From Tessaracoccus sp. (GTDB lineage: Bacteria > Actinomycetota > Actinomycetes > Propionibacteriales > Propionibacteriaceae): DNA of 64,000 nucleotides. The translations under genes were made by a program, and so were the position numbers. This document shows positions 45,223 to 53,539 of this stretch, piece by piece. The notes beneath the pieces are model-generated. The model did not search any database and was not told the origin of the DNA. It was given only the letters and a program-made list of their open reading frames with translations. Where the stretch lies: assembly GCF_016714275.1 (NCBI RefSeq), contig NZ_JADJNP010000004.1, forward strand, positions 496,001 to 560,000. Direction: 5' to 3'. Position 1 is the first letter of the stretch; each line of letters starts with the position of its first letter.

Positions 45223-46013
45223 CCGCCGAGGCGACGACGGCGCTGCCGCCCCGCCGCGTGCTTTACCTCGAGATGTTTCTGGTGTTGATGGTCTCGCTGG
45301 GCGAGTCGGCCGTCTACGCGACCCTCTCGATCGTCGAGAAGCTCACCCGCAACGTGCCGCTCGGCCAGCAGACGACGTCGATCAACAACTCGGCGGTCCC
45401 TGACCGGCCCTGGCTCGACCTCATGTACCAGGCGGCATACATCGTCTTGCCGATGGCGCCGGTCGCGCTGTGTCTCTACCTGCTCGCGGTGCACCTGGCC
45501 CCCGCGGAGGGCCCGTTCCGCGTGATGGGCTTCGACCTCACGCGTCCCTGGCGCGACCTGCGCTCGGGCTCGGTGATCTTCGTCGTGATCGGCGTCGCGG
45601 GCCTCGCGTTCTACCTGGGCGCGGTCGCGTTCGGGCTGAACACGCAGGTCCGCCCGGCGAACCTCGCCGAGAATTGGTGGACGATCCCGGTGCTCGTCCT
45701 GCTCGCGATCAAAAACGCGGTGCTGGAAGAGGTGCTCATGGTGGGCTACCTGTTCACCCGTTGGGCCCAGACCGGCCGCGCGATGTGGATGATCGTCGTG
45801 ATCAGCGCCGTGGTCCGGGGCATGTACCACCTCTACCAGGGCTGGGGCGGCTTCGCGGGCAACGTCCTGATGGGCCTGATCTTCGGCTGGCTGTTCCTCA
45901 CCGTCCTGAAGCGCCGCGTCATGCCCCTGGTGGTCACCCACTCCTGGCTGGACATCTTCTCCTTCCTCGGCGCCCCCCTCCTCCCGTGGCTCATGTCCTT
46001 AATAGGCCGCTGA
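45219..46013 (+). CDS. CPBP-family intramembrane protease
   Basis: A 264-residue protein with seven or eight membrane segments and the CPBP/Abi motifs: EEVLMVGYLF (motif 1), RGMYHLYQG (motif 2) and VTHSWLDIF (motif 3). Motif 1 lacks the Arg of the usual EExxxR, having Val in its place. Family members include type II CAAX prenyl proteases and bacteriocin-immunity proteins; the substrate is unknown. It starts at GTG overlapping the proline dehydrogenase stop. Confidence 0.85.
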   Translation: MTAEATTALPPRRVLYLEMFLVLMVSLGESAVYATLSIVEKLTRNVPLGQQTTSINNSAVPDRPWLDLMYQAAYIVLPMAPVALCLYLLAVHLAPAEGPFRVMGFDLTRPWRDLRSGSVIFVVIGVAGLAFYLGAVAFGLNTQVRPANLAENWWTIPVLVLLAIKNAVLEEVLMVGYLFTRWAQTGRAMWMIVVISAVVRGMYHLYQGWGGFAGNVLMGLIFGWLFLTVLKRRVMPLVVTHSWLDIFSFLGAPLLPWLMSLIGR

Positions 46014-46018
46014 ACCCG

Positions 46019-46024
46019 TAGACT
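46019..46024 (+). promoter_or_regulatory. -10 element of asd (leaderless start)
   Basis: TAGACT ends 7 nt before the ATG at 46032. Confidence 0.55.
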
Positions 46025-46031
46025 CCCGTCC

Positions 46032-47051
46032 ATGCGTGTTGGAGTCTTTGGCGCGACTGGGCAGGTCGGCGGCGTGATGCGTCGCCTGCTCGATGAGCGC
46101 AACTATCCCGTCGATGAGATCCGGTTCTTCGCCTCCGCGAGGTCGGCGGGCAAGAAGCTGCCCTGGAAGGGAACCGAGGTCGTCGTCGAGGACATCGCGA
46201 CGGCGGACTTCTCCGGCCTCGACGTCGCGCTGTTCTCCGCCGGCGGCGGCACGTCGAAGGAGTACGCGCCGAAGGTCGCGGCGGCGGGGGCCGTCGTCGT
46301 CGACAACTCGAGCGCGTGGCGCCTCGACGACCGTGTCCCGCTGATCGTGTCCGAGGTCAATCCGGGCGACGTCGACAAGGCCGAGCTCGGCATCATCGCC
46401 AACCCGAACTGCACCACGATGGCCGCGATGCCGGTCCTGAAGCCGCTGCACGACGCCGCGGGCCTCGTGGCGCTGCAGGTCACCACGTTCCAGGCCGTCT
46501 CCGGTTCCGGCCTTGCCGGCGTGAGCGCGCTGGCCACCCAACTGGGCGAGATCGACGACCCCGCCGTGCTCGCGCACGACGGCTCGGCGTTCCAGCCGGC
46601 GAGCACCGCCCCGTACGTGGCGCCGATCGCGTACAACGTGGTCGCGCTCGCGGGCAACCTCGTCGATGACGGCGAGGGCGAGACCGACGAGGAGAAGAAG
46701 CTGCGCAACGAGTCGCGCAAGATCCTCCACGCGCCCGATCTGCTCGTCGCCGGCACCTGCGTGCGCGTGCCCGTGTTCAGCGGCCACTCGCTGACGGTGC
46801 ACGCGCGGTTCGACCGCGACATCACCCCTGACCAGGCACGCGAGGTTCTCGCCGCCGCGCCGGGCGTGGAGCTCGCCGACGTCCCGACGCCGCTGCAGGC
46901 CGCCGGTGCCGACGCGTCGTTCGTCGGGCGCATCCGCAAGGATCAGAGCGTCGAGGGCGACAAGGGTCTCGTGCTGTTCCTCAGCAACGACAACCTGCGC
47001 AAGGGTGCGGCGCTGAACGCCATCCAGATCGCGGAGTTGCTGGTCCGATGA
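46032..47051 (+). CDS. asd: Aspartate-semialdehyde dehydrogenase
   Basis: Reduces aspartyl phosphate to aspartate semialdehyde, the branch point to lysine/DAP, methionine and threonine. The 339-residue protein has the NADP loop GATGQVGG, the catalytic Cys in NPNCTTM, the SGSGLAGV segment and the catalytic His in GHSLTVHARF. A -10 hexamer 7 nt upstream predicts a leaderless mRNA. It overlaps proC by 4 nt. Aspartokinase, its usual partner, is not in the window. Confidence 0.95.
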   Translation: MRVGVFGATGQVGGVMRRLLDERNYPVDEIRFFASARSAGKKLPWKGTEVVVEDIATADFSGLDVALFSAGGGTSKEYAPKVAAAGAVVVDNSSAWRLDDRVPLIVSEVNPGDVDKAELGIIANPNCTTMAAMPVLKPLHDAAGLVALQVTTFQAVSGSGLAGVSALATQLGEIDDPAVLAHDGSAFQPASTAPYVAPIAYNVVALAGNLVDDGEGETDEEKKLRNESRKILHAPDLLVAGTCVRVPVFSGHSLTVHARFDRDITPDQAREVLAAAPGVELADVPTPLQAAGADASFVGRIRKDQSVEGDKGLVLFLSNDNLRKGAALNAIQIAELLVR

Positions 47052-47842
47052 GCGGGATCGTCGTCGTCGGCGGTGGCGCCATGGGCGAGGCACTGATCAG
47101 CGGGTGGATCGCCTCCGGCGTATCCGCGGACGAGGTCGCCGTGGTCGAGCCTTCGCCGCAGCGCGCGGCCGACCTGGCGGCACGGCACGGCATCGCCGCG
47201 ATCGCGTTGGAGGATGCGGGCGCCGCCGACACGGTCGTGCTCGCGGTCAAGCCCAACACCGTCGTGAAGGTGCTGAGCGTCTTGAATGGGAGGCTCTCCC
47301 CGGGTGCCCTCGTTGTCTCGATCGCGGCGGGCGTTCCGCTCGCGGTCCTCGAGGGCGCACTGCCCGGGGTCGCCGTCGTGCGGGTCATGCCGAACACGCC
47401 CGCGCTTCTGGGCAAGGGCATGGCCGGGATCGTGCCAGGCGAGGCGGCGACCGAGGAGCATACGGCGCGCGTCGTCGACTTGATGGAGGCCGTGGGCAAG
47501 GCACTGGTGATCGATGAGCCGCACCTCGATGCGCTCACGGCCATCTCCGGCTCCGGCCCGGCCTACCTCTTCTACGTGGCCGAGGCCATGATCGAGGCGG
47601 GCGTGCATCAGGGCTTGTCGCGAGGCGAGTCGACGACGCTGACGAATCAGACCTTCGTCGGGGCCGCCGCCATGCTTGCGGAGTCGGGCCGCTCGGCGAC
47701 CGAACTCCGCGAGATGGTGACCTCGCCTGCGGGCACCACCGCGGCCGCGCTGCGGGTGCTCGACGACGCGGGCGTCCGCTCCGGCTTCCTCGCCGCCGTG
47801 CAGGCCTGCCACGACCGCAGCGCGGAGATGGCGCGTTCCTGA
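47048..47842 (+). CDS. proC: Pyrroline-5-carboxylate reductase
   Basis: Makes proline from pyrroline-5-carboxylate with NAD(P)H. The 264-residue protein has the N-terminal dinucleotide loop VVGGGAMGEAL, VMPNTPALLGKG, ISGSGPAYLF and the C-terminal signature REMVTSPAGTT. It overlaps asd by 4 nt (ATGA). bS22 follows under its own promoter. Confidence 0.95.
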   Translation: MSGIVVVGGGAMGEALISGWIASGVSADEVAVVEPSPQRAADLAARHGIAAIALEDAGAADTVVLAVKPNTVVKVLSVLNGRLSPGALVVSIAAGVPLAVLEGALPGVAVVRVMPNTPALLGKGMAGIVPGEAATEEHTARVVDLMEAVGKALVIDEPHLDALTAISGSGPAYLFYVAEAMIEAGVHQGLSRGESTTLTNQTFVGAAAMLAESGRSATELREMVTSPAGTTAAALRVLDDAGVRSGFLAAVQACHDRSAEMARS

Positions 47843-47853
47843 CGTCGGCGTGA

Positions 47854-47883
47854 TTGGTCGATTACTCGGGCGCGGGCTAATAT
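47854..47883 (+). promoter_or_regulatory. Promoter of the bS22 gene, TTGGTC-N18-TAATAT
   Basis: A -35 TTGGTC (47854-47859) and -10 TAATAT (47878-47883) lie just after proC. They leave a leader of about 70 nt before bS22, containing a CTGGCCAGCC...GGTTGGCC hairpin. Confidence 0.65.
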
Positions 47884-47961
47884 TTGGGGTCTGGCCAGCC
47901 GTGGTTGGCCCCAGCACACCACACCCCGGGGCGCATCGTCCCCGGCTATGAAAGGCAAACA

Positions 47962-48063
47962 GTGGGTTCTGTCATCAAGAAGCGTCGCAAGCGCATGGCC
48001 AAGAAGAAGCACCGCAAGCTGCTGAAGCGCACCCGCATTCAGCGTCGCCGCGCCGGCAAGTAG
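47962..48063 (+). CDS. Ribosomal protein bS22 (AURKAIP1/COX24 type)
   Basis: A 33-residue, extremely basic protein: GTG start, then GSVIKKRRKRMAKKKH and a tail ending RIQRRRAGK. It matches the actinobacterial small-subunit protein bS22 (mitochondrial AURKAIP1/COX24 family), which binds the 30S subunit. The position downstream of proC is the conserved one. The ribosome-binding site is GAAAGG. Its stop shares one base with the next start. Confidence 0.93.
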   Translation: MGSVIKKRRKRMAKKKHRKLLKRTRIQRRRAGK

Positions 48064-48365
48064 TGCCTGCGCCCTCCCGGGTCCTGCTGCTGACGCGGCT
48101 CGGCTGCCACCTGTGCGTGGAGGCCGAGGCGGCCGTGCGACGCATCGCCGCCGACCTGGGAGTGACGTGGCGCGCCGTCGACGTCGACACCGACGAGCGG
48201 CTTCGGGCCCGGTTCACCGATCACGTGCCCGTGACGTTCGTCGACCGGGAGCTTCACGGCTACTGGTTCGTCGACGAGGCGGCCCTGCGAGAGGCACTGA
48301 CCACCGGCGCCCCGCGCGACATATCCGACGACTGGATCGCGGCGCTGCCCTTGAAGGAGACCTGA
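48063..48365 (+). CDS. Glutaredoxin-like thiol protein
   Basis: A 100-residue thioredoxin-fold protein of the glutaredoxin-like DUF836 type: VLLLTRLGCHLCVEAE gives a CxxC site at about Cys15-Cys18, and VPVTFVDRE gives the cis-Pro loop. It starts at GTG overlapping the bS22 stop by one base. It lies between a ribosomal gene and hemD; in other actinobacteria the same slot precedes heme synthesis genes. Confidence 0.85.
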   Translation: MPAPSRVLLLTRLGCHLCVEAEAAVRRIAADLGVTWRAVDVDTDERLRARFTDHVPVTFVDRELHGYWFVDEAALREALTTGAPRDISDDWIAALPLKET

Positions 48366-48366
48366 C

Positions 48367-49959
48367 GTGACCGAGCCTGTTGACCCGCACTCCGCCGACG
48401 ACGCGGAGCTCGAGCCGACCACCGGTTCGGTGACCTTCGTCGGGTCCGGCCCCGGCGACCTCGGCCTGTTGACCCTCGCCGGCTCCCGGGCCGTCCGCTT
48501 CGCCGACCTGATCATCGTCGACGAAGATGCCGACGTCGAGCTCATCCGCGGTTACGGCCCCGCGCACGCAACCGTCACGCTGGCAGGCGATGACGAGGTG
48601 GGCGCCATCCTCGAGGGCGTTGCCCGTGGCCGCAAGGTCGTGCGCCTCACCCGGGGCGACTACTTCACCGACGCCGACGCTCGCGGCGTGCTGCCCGAGG
48701 TGCTCACGCACGCCGGTCTGCACGCCAACGTCGTGCCCGGCGTCAACCGGTGGAGCGCGGCGCTGAGCTTCGGCGCCGTCCGCGTCACCTCCGCCTTCGC
48801 GGCGCTCGACGCGACCATCGAGGTCCCGCCGGCCGCGCAGTGGCCCACCGCCGACACGCTCGTGATCCGCTCCCGCGGCGAGCTCGCCGGGGAGGTGGCC
48901 GCGCAGGCCCGCGAGGTCTTCGGCCCGAAGGGCCACACGCTGTCGCTGGTGGGCATGGGCACCACCGCCCAGGTCAGCGAGGTCCTCGACTGGTCCCAGG
49001 TCTCCGCCTCCGAGGTGGGGGAGTGCTTCTTCATCGTCGGGCCCGGCATCGAGGACACACACCGGCAGCGCTACCTGTGGTTCGAGGGCAAGCCGCTGTT
49101 CGACTGGCGCGTCATCGTCCCGCGCACCAAGGACGACCTCACGTCGCTCACCGAGGAGCTCGCGCACTTCGGCGCGTCCACGGAGATCGTCGCCACGATG
49201 TCCATCGAGCCGCCGCGCACCGAGCAGGGCATGGAGAAGGCCGTCCGCGGCCTCGTCGACGGCCGCTACCTCTGGCTCGTCTTCACGTCCCCGCACGCCG
49301 TCGCCGCCATCGCGGAGCGGCTGACCGAGTACGGCCTCGACTCTCGCGCGCTGTCCGGCATCTCGCTGGCCGCCGTCGGCCGCGGCACCGTCGAGGCGCT
49401 CGCCCGGCTGGGGCTCGTCGCCGACCTCGTGCCCGTCGTCGAGAACACCACCGGCGCCCTCGCCCACGAGTTCCCCGCCTACGACGACCTGATCGACCCC
49501 CTCAACCGGGTGCTCGTGCCCAGCGCGGACGTCTCGGTCGAGCCGCTGCTCGTCGGCCTCAGCCGCCTCGGCTGGGAGGTCGAGGAGGTCACCGCCTACC
49601 GCACCGTGCGCGCGGCGCCTCCGCCGCCGGAGGTGCGCGACGACATCAAGACCGGCATGTTCGACGCCGTCGTCTTCACCTCTGCCACGGCGGTGCGCAA
49701 CATGATCGGCATCGCGGGCAAGCCGCACGCGGCCACCGTCGTCGCCGCCATCGGGCCCGCCACCGCGGCGGCCTGCGAGATCCACGGCCTGCGCGTCGAT
49801 GTCATCGCCGACCACCCCACGTTCGAGGCCCTCGCCGAGGGTCTCGCCCGCTACGCGGACAGGCGGCGCGCGGACCAGCTGGCCGCGGGGCTGCCGGTGA
49901 CCAAGCCGTCGCAGCGCAAGCGCCGGAAGCGGCGCAAGCCCGTTGAACCGGCGGAATAG
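48367..49959 (+). CDS. hemD: Uroporphyrinogen-III synthase with N-terminal SUMT-like domain
   Basis: A 530-residue two-domain protein. Residues 18-250 resemble uroporphyrinogen-III C-methyltransferase (opening VGSGPGDLGLLTL). The conserved GGDPFVFGR motif is replaced by TRGDYFTDADA, so methyltransferase activity is doubtful. Residues 265-500 are a HemD domain (VFTSPHAV, AVGRGTVEAL, VFTSATAVRNM, AIGPATAAA) that closes hydroxymethylbilane to uroporphyrinogen III. A Lys/Arg tail ends the protein. This fusion is common in actinobacteria. Other hem genes are not in the window; cytochrome c genes follow. Confidence 0.88.
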   Translation: MTEPVDPHSADDAELEPTTGSVTFVGSGPGDLGLLTLAGSRAVRFADLIIVDEDADVELIRGYGPAHATVTLAGDDEVGAILEGVARGRKVVRLTRGDYFTDADARGVLPEVLTHAGLHANVVPGVNRWSAALSFGAVRVTSAFAALDATIEVPPAAQWPTADTLVIRSRGELAGEVAAQAREVFGPKGHTLSLVGMGTTAQVSEVLDWSQVSASEVGECFFIVGPGIEDTHRQRYLWFEGKPLFDWRVIVPRTKDDLTSLTEELAHFGASTEIVATMSIEPPRTEQGMEKAVRGLVDGRYLWLVFTSPHAVAAIAERLTEYGLDSRALSGISLAAVGRGTVEALARLGLVADLVPVVENTTGALAHEFPAYDDLIDPLNRVLVPSADVSVEPLLVGLSRLGWEVEEVTAYRTVRAAPPPPEVRDDIKTGMFDAVVFTSATAVRNMIGIAGKPHAATVVAAIGPATAAACEIHGLRVDVIADHPTFEALAEGLARYADRRRADQLAAGLPVTKPSQRKRRKRRKPVEPAE

Positions 49960-49962
49960 GGT
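49957..49962 (+). promoter_or_regulatory. -10 element (leaderless start at 49970)
   Basis: TAGGGT, overlapping the end of hemD (stop at 49959), ends 7 nt before the GTG at 49970. Confidence 0.5.
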
Positions 49963-49969
49963 GATGAGC

Positions 49970-50626
49970 GTGAACAACGCGACGATCGTTCATGTCCAGC
50001 GGCATGGCCAAGTCGAGAACCCCGACGGCGTGCTCTACGGCCGCCTGCCGGGTTACGGCCTCTCCGAGCTGGGGCACCGCATGGCACAGCGGCTCGCGGA
50101 GCACTGGGCCGACACCCCGCTGACGCATCTGCGCTGCTCACCGTTGCAGCGCGCGCAGGAGACGATGGCCCCGACGGCCGCGCTGCACAGCCACCTGGAG
50201 ATCACCACGGACGACCGCGTGATCGAAGCGGCCAACGAGTTCGAGGGCATGGTCTTCGGCAAGGACAACGCCGCGCTGCGGAACCCGCGCATGTTCTGGC
50301 ACATGCGCAACCCGCTCCGCCCCAGCTGGGGCGAGCCGTATCGCGAGATTGCCGCCCGGATGCGCGCCGCGATCGCGGACGCCGCCGACGCCGCGGGCCC
50401 CGGCGAGCAGGCGCTCGTCGTCAGCCACCAACTGCCTATCTTCATCGCGCGCCGCGACGTCGAAGGCCGGTCCTTCGTGCACGATCCCCGCGCCCGCCAG
50501 ACGACGCTGTGTTCCGTGACCAGCTTCACGGTCCGCGACGGCAGGATCACCGCCGTCGAGTACGCGGAGCCGGCCGCTGACCTGCTGCCGGTCAAGAAGG
50601 GCCGCGGGTTCAAGGTGGGCACGTGA
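49970..50626 (+). CDS. Histidine phosphatase (phosphoglycerate mutase-like)
   Basis: A 218-residue member of the histidine phosphatase superfamily with the catalytic RHG motif (VQRHGQVEN) and the second His in VVSHQLPIF. The substrate is unknown. I place the start at GTG 49970 because of the -10 hexamer 7 nt before it; ATG 49964, two codons earlier, is the alternative. The gene overlaps the TlpA-like lipoprotein by 4 nt, which is the standard start of actinobacterial ccs clusters. Confidence 0.87.
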   Translation: MNNATIVHVQRHGQVENPDGVLYGRLPGYGLSELGHRMAQRLAEHWADTPLTHLRCSPLQRAQETMAPTAALHSHLEITTDDRVIEAANEFEGMVFGKDNAALRNPRMFWHMRNPLRPSWGEPYREIAARMRAAIADAADAAGPGEQALVVSHQLPIFIARRDVEGRSFVHDPRARQTTLCSVTSFTVRDGRITAVEYAEPAADLLPVKKGRGFKVGT

Positions 50627-51177
50627 GGCGACTCGCGGTCGCTGTCGCGGCCGCGTTGTCGCTGGTCGGCTGCTCCGCCGCGCCCGGCGCCAGCGAAGGC
50701 CTCGGCTTCACCACGGGCGACGGCACCGTCGCCATCGTCCCGGTCGCGGAACGTCAGGAGGCGCCGGTCCTCGCCGGCACGACCCTGGCAGGCGAGGAGG
50801 TGTCGACGGCGGACTTCGCGGGCACCCCGATCGTCATCAACGTGTGGGGCTCGTGGTGCGCGCCCTGCCGCGAGGAGGCGCCGCAGCTGGTCGAGGCCGC
50901 GAAGCAGCTCGGCGACGACGCGGTGTTCCTCGGCCTCAACACGCGCGACCTCGACGCCGGCCCGGCGCTCGCGTTCGAGCGCGCCTTCGAGGTCACCTAC
51001 CCCAGCATCTTCGACCCCGACGGCGAACTCCTCCTCGGTTTCGGGCAGTTGCCGCCCAAGGCCATCCCCAGCACCATCGTGATCGATGCCGACGGCAGGG
51101 TCGCGGCCCGGGTCATCGGACAGGTCGACGCCAAGACCCTCGTGGGCATCGTCGGCGACGTGGAGGCCGGCTCGTGA
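50623..51177 (+). CDS. TlpA/ResA-like thiol-disulfide lipoprotein
   Basis: Reduces the CxxCH cysteines of apocytochrome c on the outer face of the membrane. The 184 residues contain a signal sequence with lipobox LVGC (Cys17) and a thioredoxin fold with WCAPC, preceded by VINVWGS. It receives electrons from CcdA, encoded next. It starts at GTG overlapping the previous stop. Confidence 0.92.
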   Translation: MRRLAVAVAAALSLVGCSAAPGASEGLGFTTGDGTVAIVPVAERQEAPVLAGTTLAGEEVSTADFAGTPIVINVWGSWCAPCREEAPQLVEAAKQLGDDAVFLGLNTRDLDAGPALAFERAFEVTYPSIFDPDGELLLGFGQLPPKAIPSTIVIDADGRVAARVIGQVDAKTLVGIVGDVEAGS

Positions 51178-51929
51178 TCCTGCTGGAGAGCTGGGCCAGT
51201 TCGGCGCTGACGTCGTCGATGCTCGTCGCCATCCCGGTCGCGGTGCTCGCCGGCGTCGTGAGCTTCGCGTCGCCCTGTGTGCTGCCTCTGCTGCCCGGCT
51301 ACCTCAGCTACGCGTCAGGTCTCGGCGCAGCGGAGATCGCAAAGGGCGAGGGGCCAAAGCGGCTGCTGATCGGAGGCACGCTCGGCTTCGTGCTGGGGTT
51401 CTCGGTGGTCTTCGTGCTGACCGGGGCGCTGATCGGTGGAGTCGGGGCCGCGCTGCTCGGCAACGCGCGCGCCATCACCGTCGTCCTCGGCCTGCTCATC
51501 ATGGCGTTGGGCGCCGCCTTCGCCGGCTGGCTGCCGATGCCGTCGGGGTGGCGGATGTCCGCCGCGCCCCGGCTGGGCGTGTGGGCGTCGCCGCTGCTCG
51601 GCGTGGTGTTCGGGATCGGCTGGACGCCATGCATCGGCCCCGCGCTCTCGGTCGTGCTGACGCTCGCGCTCAACGAGGGGTCGGCCCTCCGGGGCGGCGT
51701 GCTCGCGTTCGCGTACGCCGTCGGGCTGGGGCTGCCGTTCCTGGCGTTCGCCGCCGCGTTCACCGCCCTCGCGCCCCGTCTGGACTGGATCCGCCGCCAT
51801 CAGCGCGGGCTGCAGACGGCCGGCGGTGTCGCGATGATGCTGGTGGGCCTCGCGATGGTCACCGGCGTGTGGGATCTGCTGATGGGCGTGCTGCGCCAGT
51901 GGGCCGCCGGCTTCGGGACGATCCTGTGA
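51174..51929 (+). CDS. ccdA: Cytochrome c biogenesis protein CcdA
   Basis: A membrane thiol carrier that passes electrons from thioredoxin to the TlpA-like protein. The 251-residue protein has six membrane segments and the two conserved Cys-Pro motifs: SFASPCVLPLLPGYLSY and GIGWTPCIGPALS. It starts at GTG overlapping the previous stop by 4 nt and overlaps resB in the same way. Confidence 0.93.
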   Translation: MILLESWASSALTSSMLVAIPVAVLAGVVSFASPCVLPLLPGYLSYASGLGAAEIAKGEGPKRLLIGGTLGFVLGFSVVFVLTGALIGGVGAALLGNARAITVVLGLLIMALGAAFAGWLPMPSGWRMSAAPRLGVWASPLLGVVFGIGWTPCIGPALSVVLTLALNEGSALRGGVLAFAYAVGLGLPFLAFAAAFTALAPRLDWIRRHQRGLQTAGGVAMMLVGLAMVTGVWDLLMGVLRQWAAGFGTIL

Positions 51930-51979
51930 GCCGGGAGAAGCGGGCCACCTCTGTGAGCCGGGAGAAGCGGGCCACCTCT
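51926..51979 (+). repeat. 27-bp tandem duplication at the resB start
   Basis: The 27-bp unit starting GTGAGCCGGGAGAAG is present twice without a mismatch (51926-51952, 51953-51979) and followed by a partial third (GTGACCCGGGCGAGG). Each unit holds a GTG start codon and a GGGAG site for the next. It adds nine codons (VSREKRATS) per unit. Confidence 0.9.
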
Positions 51980-53536
51980 GTGACCCGGGCGAGGGGCGGC
52001 AGCCCCATCCGCGAGTTCGGTCGCTGGACGTGGGGCCAGCTGACCAGCATGCGCACCGCGCTGGCGCTGCTCTTCCTGCTCGCGCTCGCCACCGTCCCCG
52101 GTTCGATGATCCCGCAGCGCAGCGCGTCGCCGATCTCGGTGATGGACTTCAAGCGCGCCTACCCGTTCTGGGACAAGATCCTCGAGCCGCTGGGCATGTA
52201 CCACGTGTACACGTCGCCCGCGTTCTCCGCCGTTTACCTGCTGCTGTTCGTCTCGCTGATCGGCTGCATCCTGCCGCGCATCGGCAAGTACTTCCGCGCC
52301 GTCCGCAAGCCCCCGCCGCCGCTGCCCGCGCGGGTGGAGCGGCTGCCCGAGTCTGCCATCGGCGCGTTCGACGGCGCGGACGCGGAGGCGCTGGATCGCG
52401 CGGAATCCTGGCTGAAGGGCAAGCGGTACCGGATCCGCCGCGGGGAAGAGGGCGTCAGCGCCGAGCGCGGCTACGTGCGCGAGGCGGGCAACCTCCTGTT
52501 CCATGTCTCGCTGGTCGTGGTCCTCGTCGGGCTCGCCTGGACGAACCTGTGGGGCTTCCGCGGCAGCGTCGTCGTCGTCGAGGAGCGCGGATTCGCCAAC
52601 GCCATCACGCAGTACGACGACTTCACCGCGGGCACGCTCCTCAACACCGACGCGCTCGAACCTTTCACGGTCCGCGTGAAGAGCTTCGCCGCGGAGTTCG
52701 AGACCGGCTCGGTGCAACGCGGCGCAGCCCGTCGCTTCGACGCCGACGTGGTGCTCACCGACGCCGACGGGGAGCGGGCCCAATTGCTCACCGTCAACGG
52801 CCCGCTGCTCACCGCCGGCGGCAGCCAGGTCAACCTCGTCGGCCACGGCTATGCGCCGAGCTTCACCGTCCGCGACGGCAACGGCGACGTCGCCTTCTCC
52901 GGCCCCGTCGTCTTCCTGCCGCAGGACGGCAACTTCGCCTCCGTCGGCGTGATCAAGGCGCCCGACGCCCGCCCGTACCGGCTCGCGTTCGAGGCCTTCT
53001 TCTTCCCGACGGCGGTCCTCGACGAGACCGGCCCGCACTCGGTGTTCCCCGACGCCCTGAGCCCGGAGGTCTACCTCAACGCCTGGTACGGCGAGCCGAA
53101 GGCGGAGACGGGTATCCCTGAGTCGATCTATACGCTGAACACCAAGGGCCTGCAGCCCGTCCCGGGCGACGAGGGTGAGCCGCTGCGATCGCGGATGCTG
53201 CCCGGCGCGGCGATGCCCCTGCCGGACGGCCTCGGGTCGATCTCCTTCGACGGATGGCACCGCTGGGTGAAGCTGCAGGTCAGTCAGACACCGGGCAACA
53301 CCCTCACGCTGATCTCGATCATCGCGGGCGTGCTTGGCCTGACCATCAGCCTGTTCGTGCGGCCCCGTCGCCTCTTCGTGAGGGTTCAGGGCGGCGTGGC
53401 CACCGTCGGCGGCCTCGACCGCACCGACGCCGCGGGCGGGCTCGACGTCGAGGTCGCCGCGCTGCGGGAGGCCGTGACCGGCCGACCCGAGAACATGCAC
53501 AATGGGGAAGCACCACCTCCCGGCAGTAAGGATTGA
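51926..53536 (+). CDS. resB: Cytochrome c biogenesis protein ResB
   Basis: With CcsB it exports heme and ligates it to apocytochrome c (System II). The 536-residue protein has three N-terminal membrane segments (about 45-65, 95-118 and 185-205), a large extracytoplasmic domain and one C-terminal segment (near 460-480). The first 20 residues are a duplicated VSREKRATS. Three GTG codons (51926, 51953, 51980) are possible starts. I give the first, which overlaps the ccdA stop. Confidence 0.92.
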   Translation: MSREKRATSVSREKRATSVTRARGGSPIREFGRWTWGQLTSMRTALALLFLLALATVPGSMIPQRSASPISVMDFKRAYPFWDKILEPLGMYHVYTSPAFSAVYLLLFVSLIGCILPRIGKYFRAVRKPPPPLPARVERLPESAIGAFDGADAEALDRAESWLKGKRYRIRRGEEGVSAERGYVREAGNLLFHVSLVVVLVGLAWTNLWGFRGSVVVVEERGFANAITQYDDFTAGTLLNTDALEPFTVRVKSFAAEFETGSVQRGAARRFDADVVLTDADGERAQLLTVNGPLLTAGGSQVNLVGHGYAPSFTVRDGNGDVAFSGPVVFLPQDGNFASVGVIKAPDARPYRLAFEAFFFPTAVLDETGPHSVFPDALSPEVYLNAWYGEPKAETGIPESIYTLNTKGLQPVPGDEGEPLRSRMLPGAAMPLPDGLGSISFDGWHRWVKLQVSQTPGNTLTLISIIAGVLGLTISLFVRPRRLFVRVQGGVATVGGLDRTDAAGGLDVEVAALREAVTGRPENMHNGEAPPPGSKD

Positions 53537-53539
53537 TGA

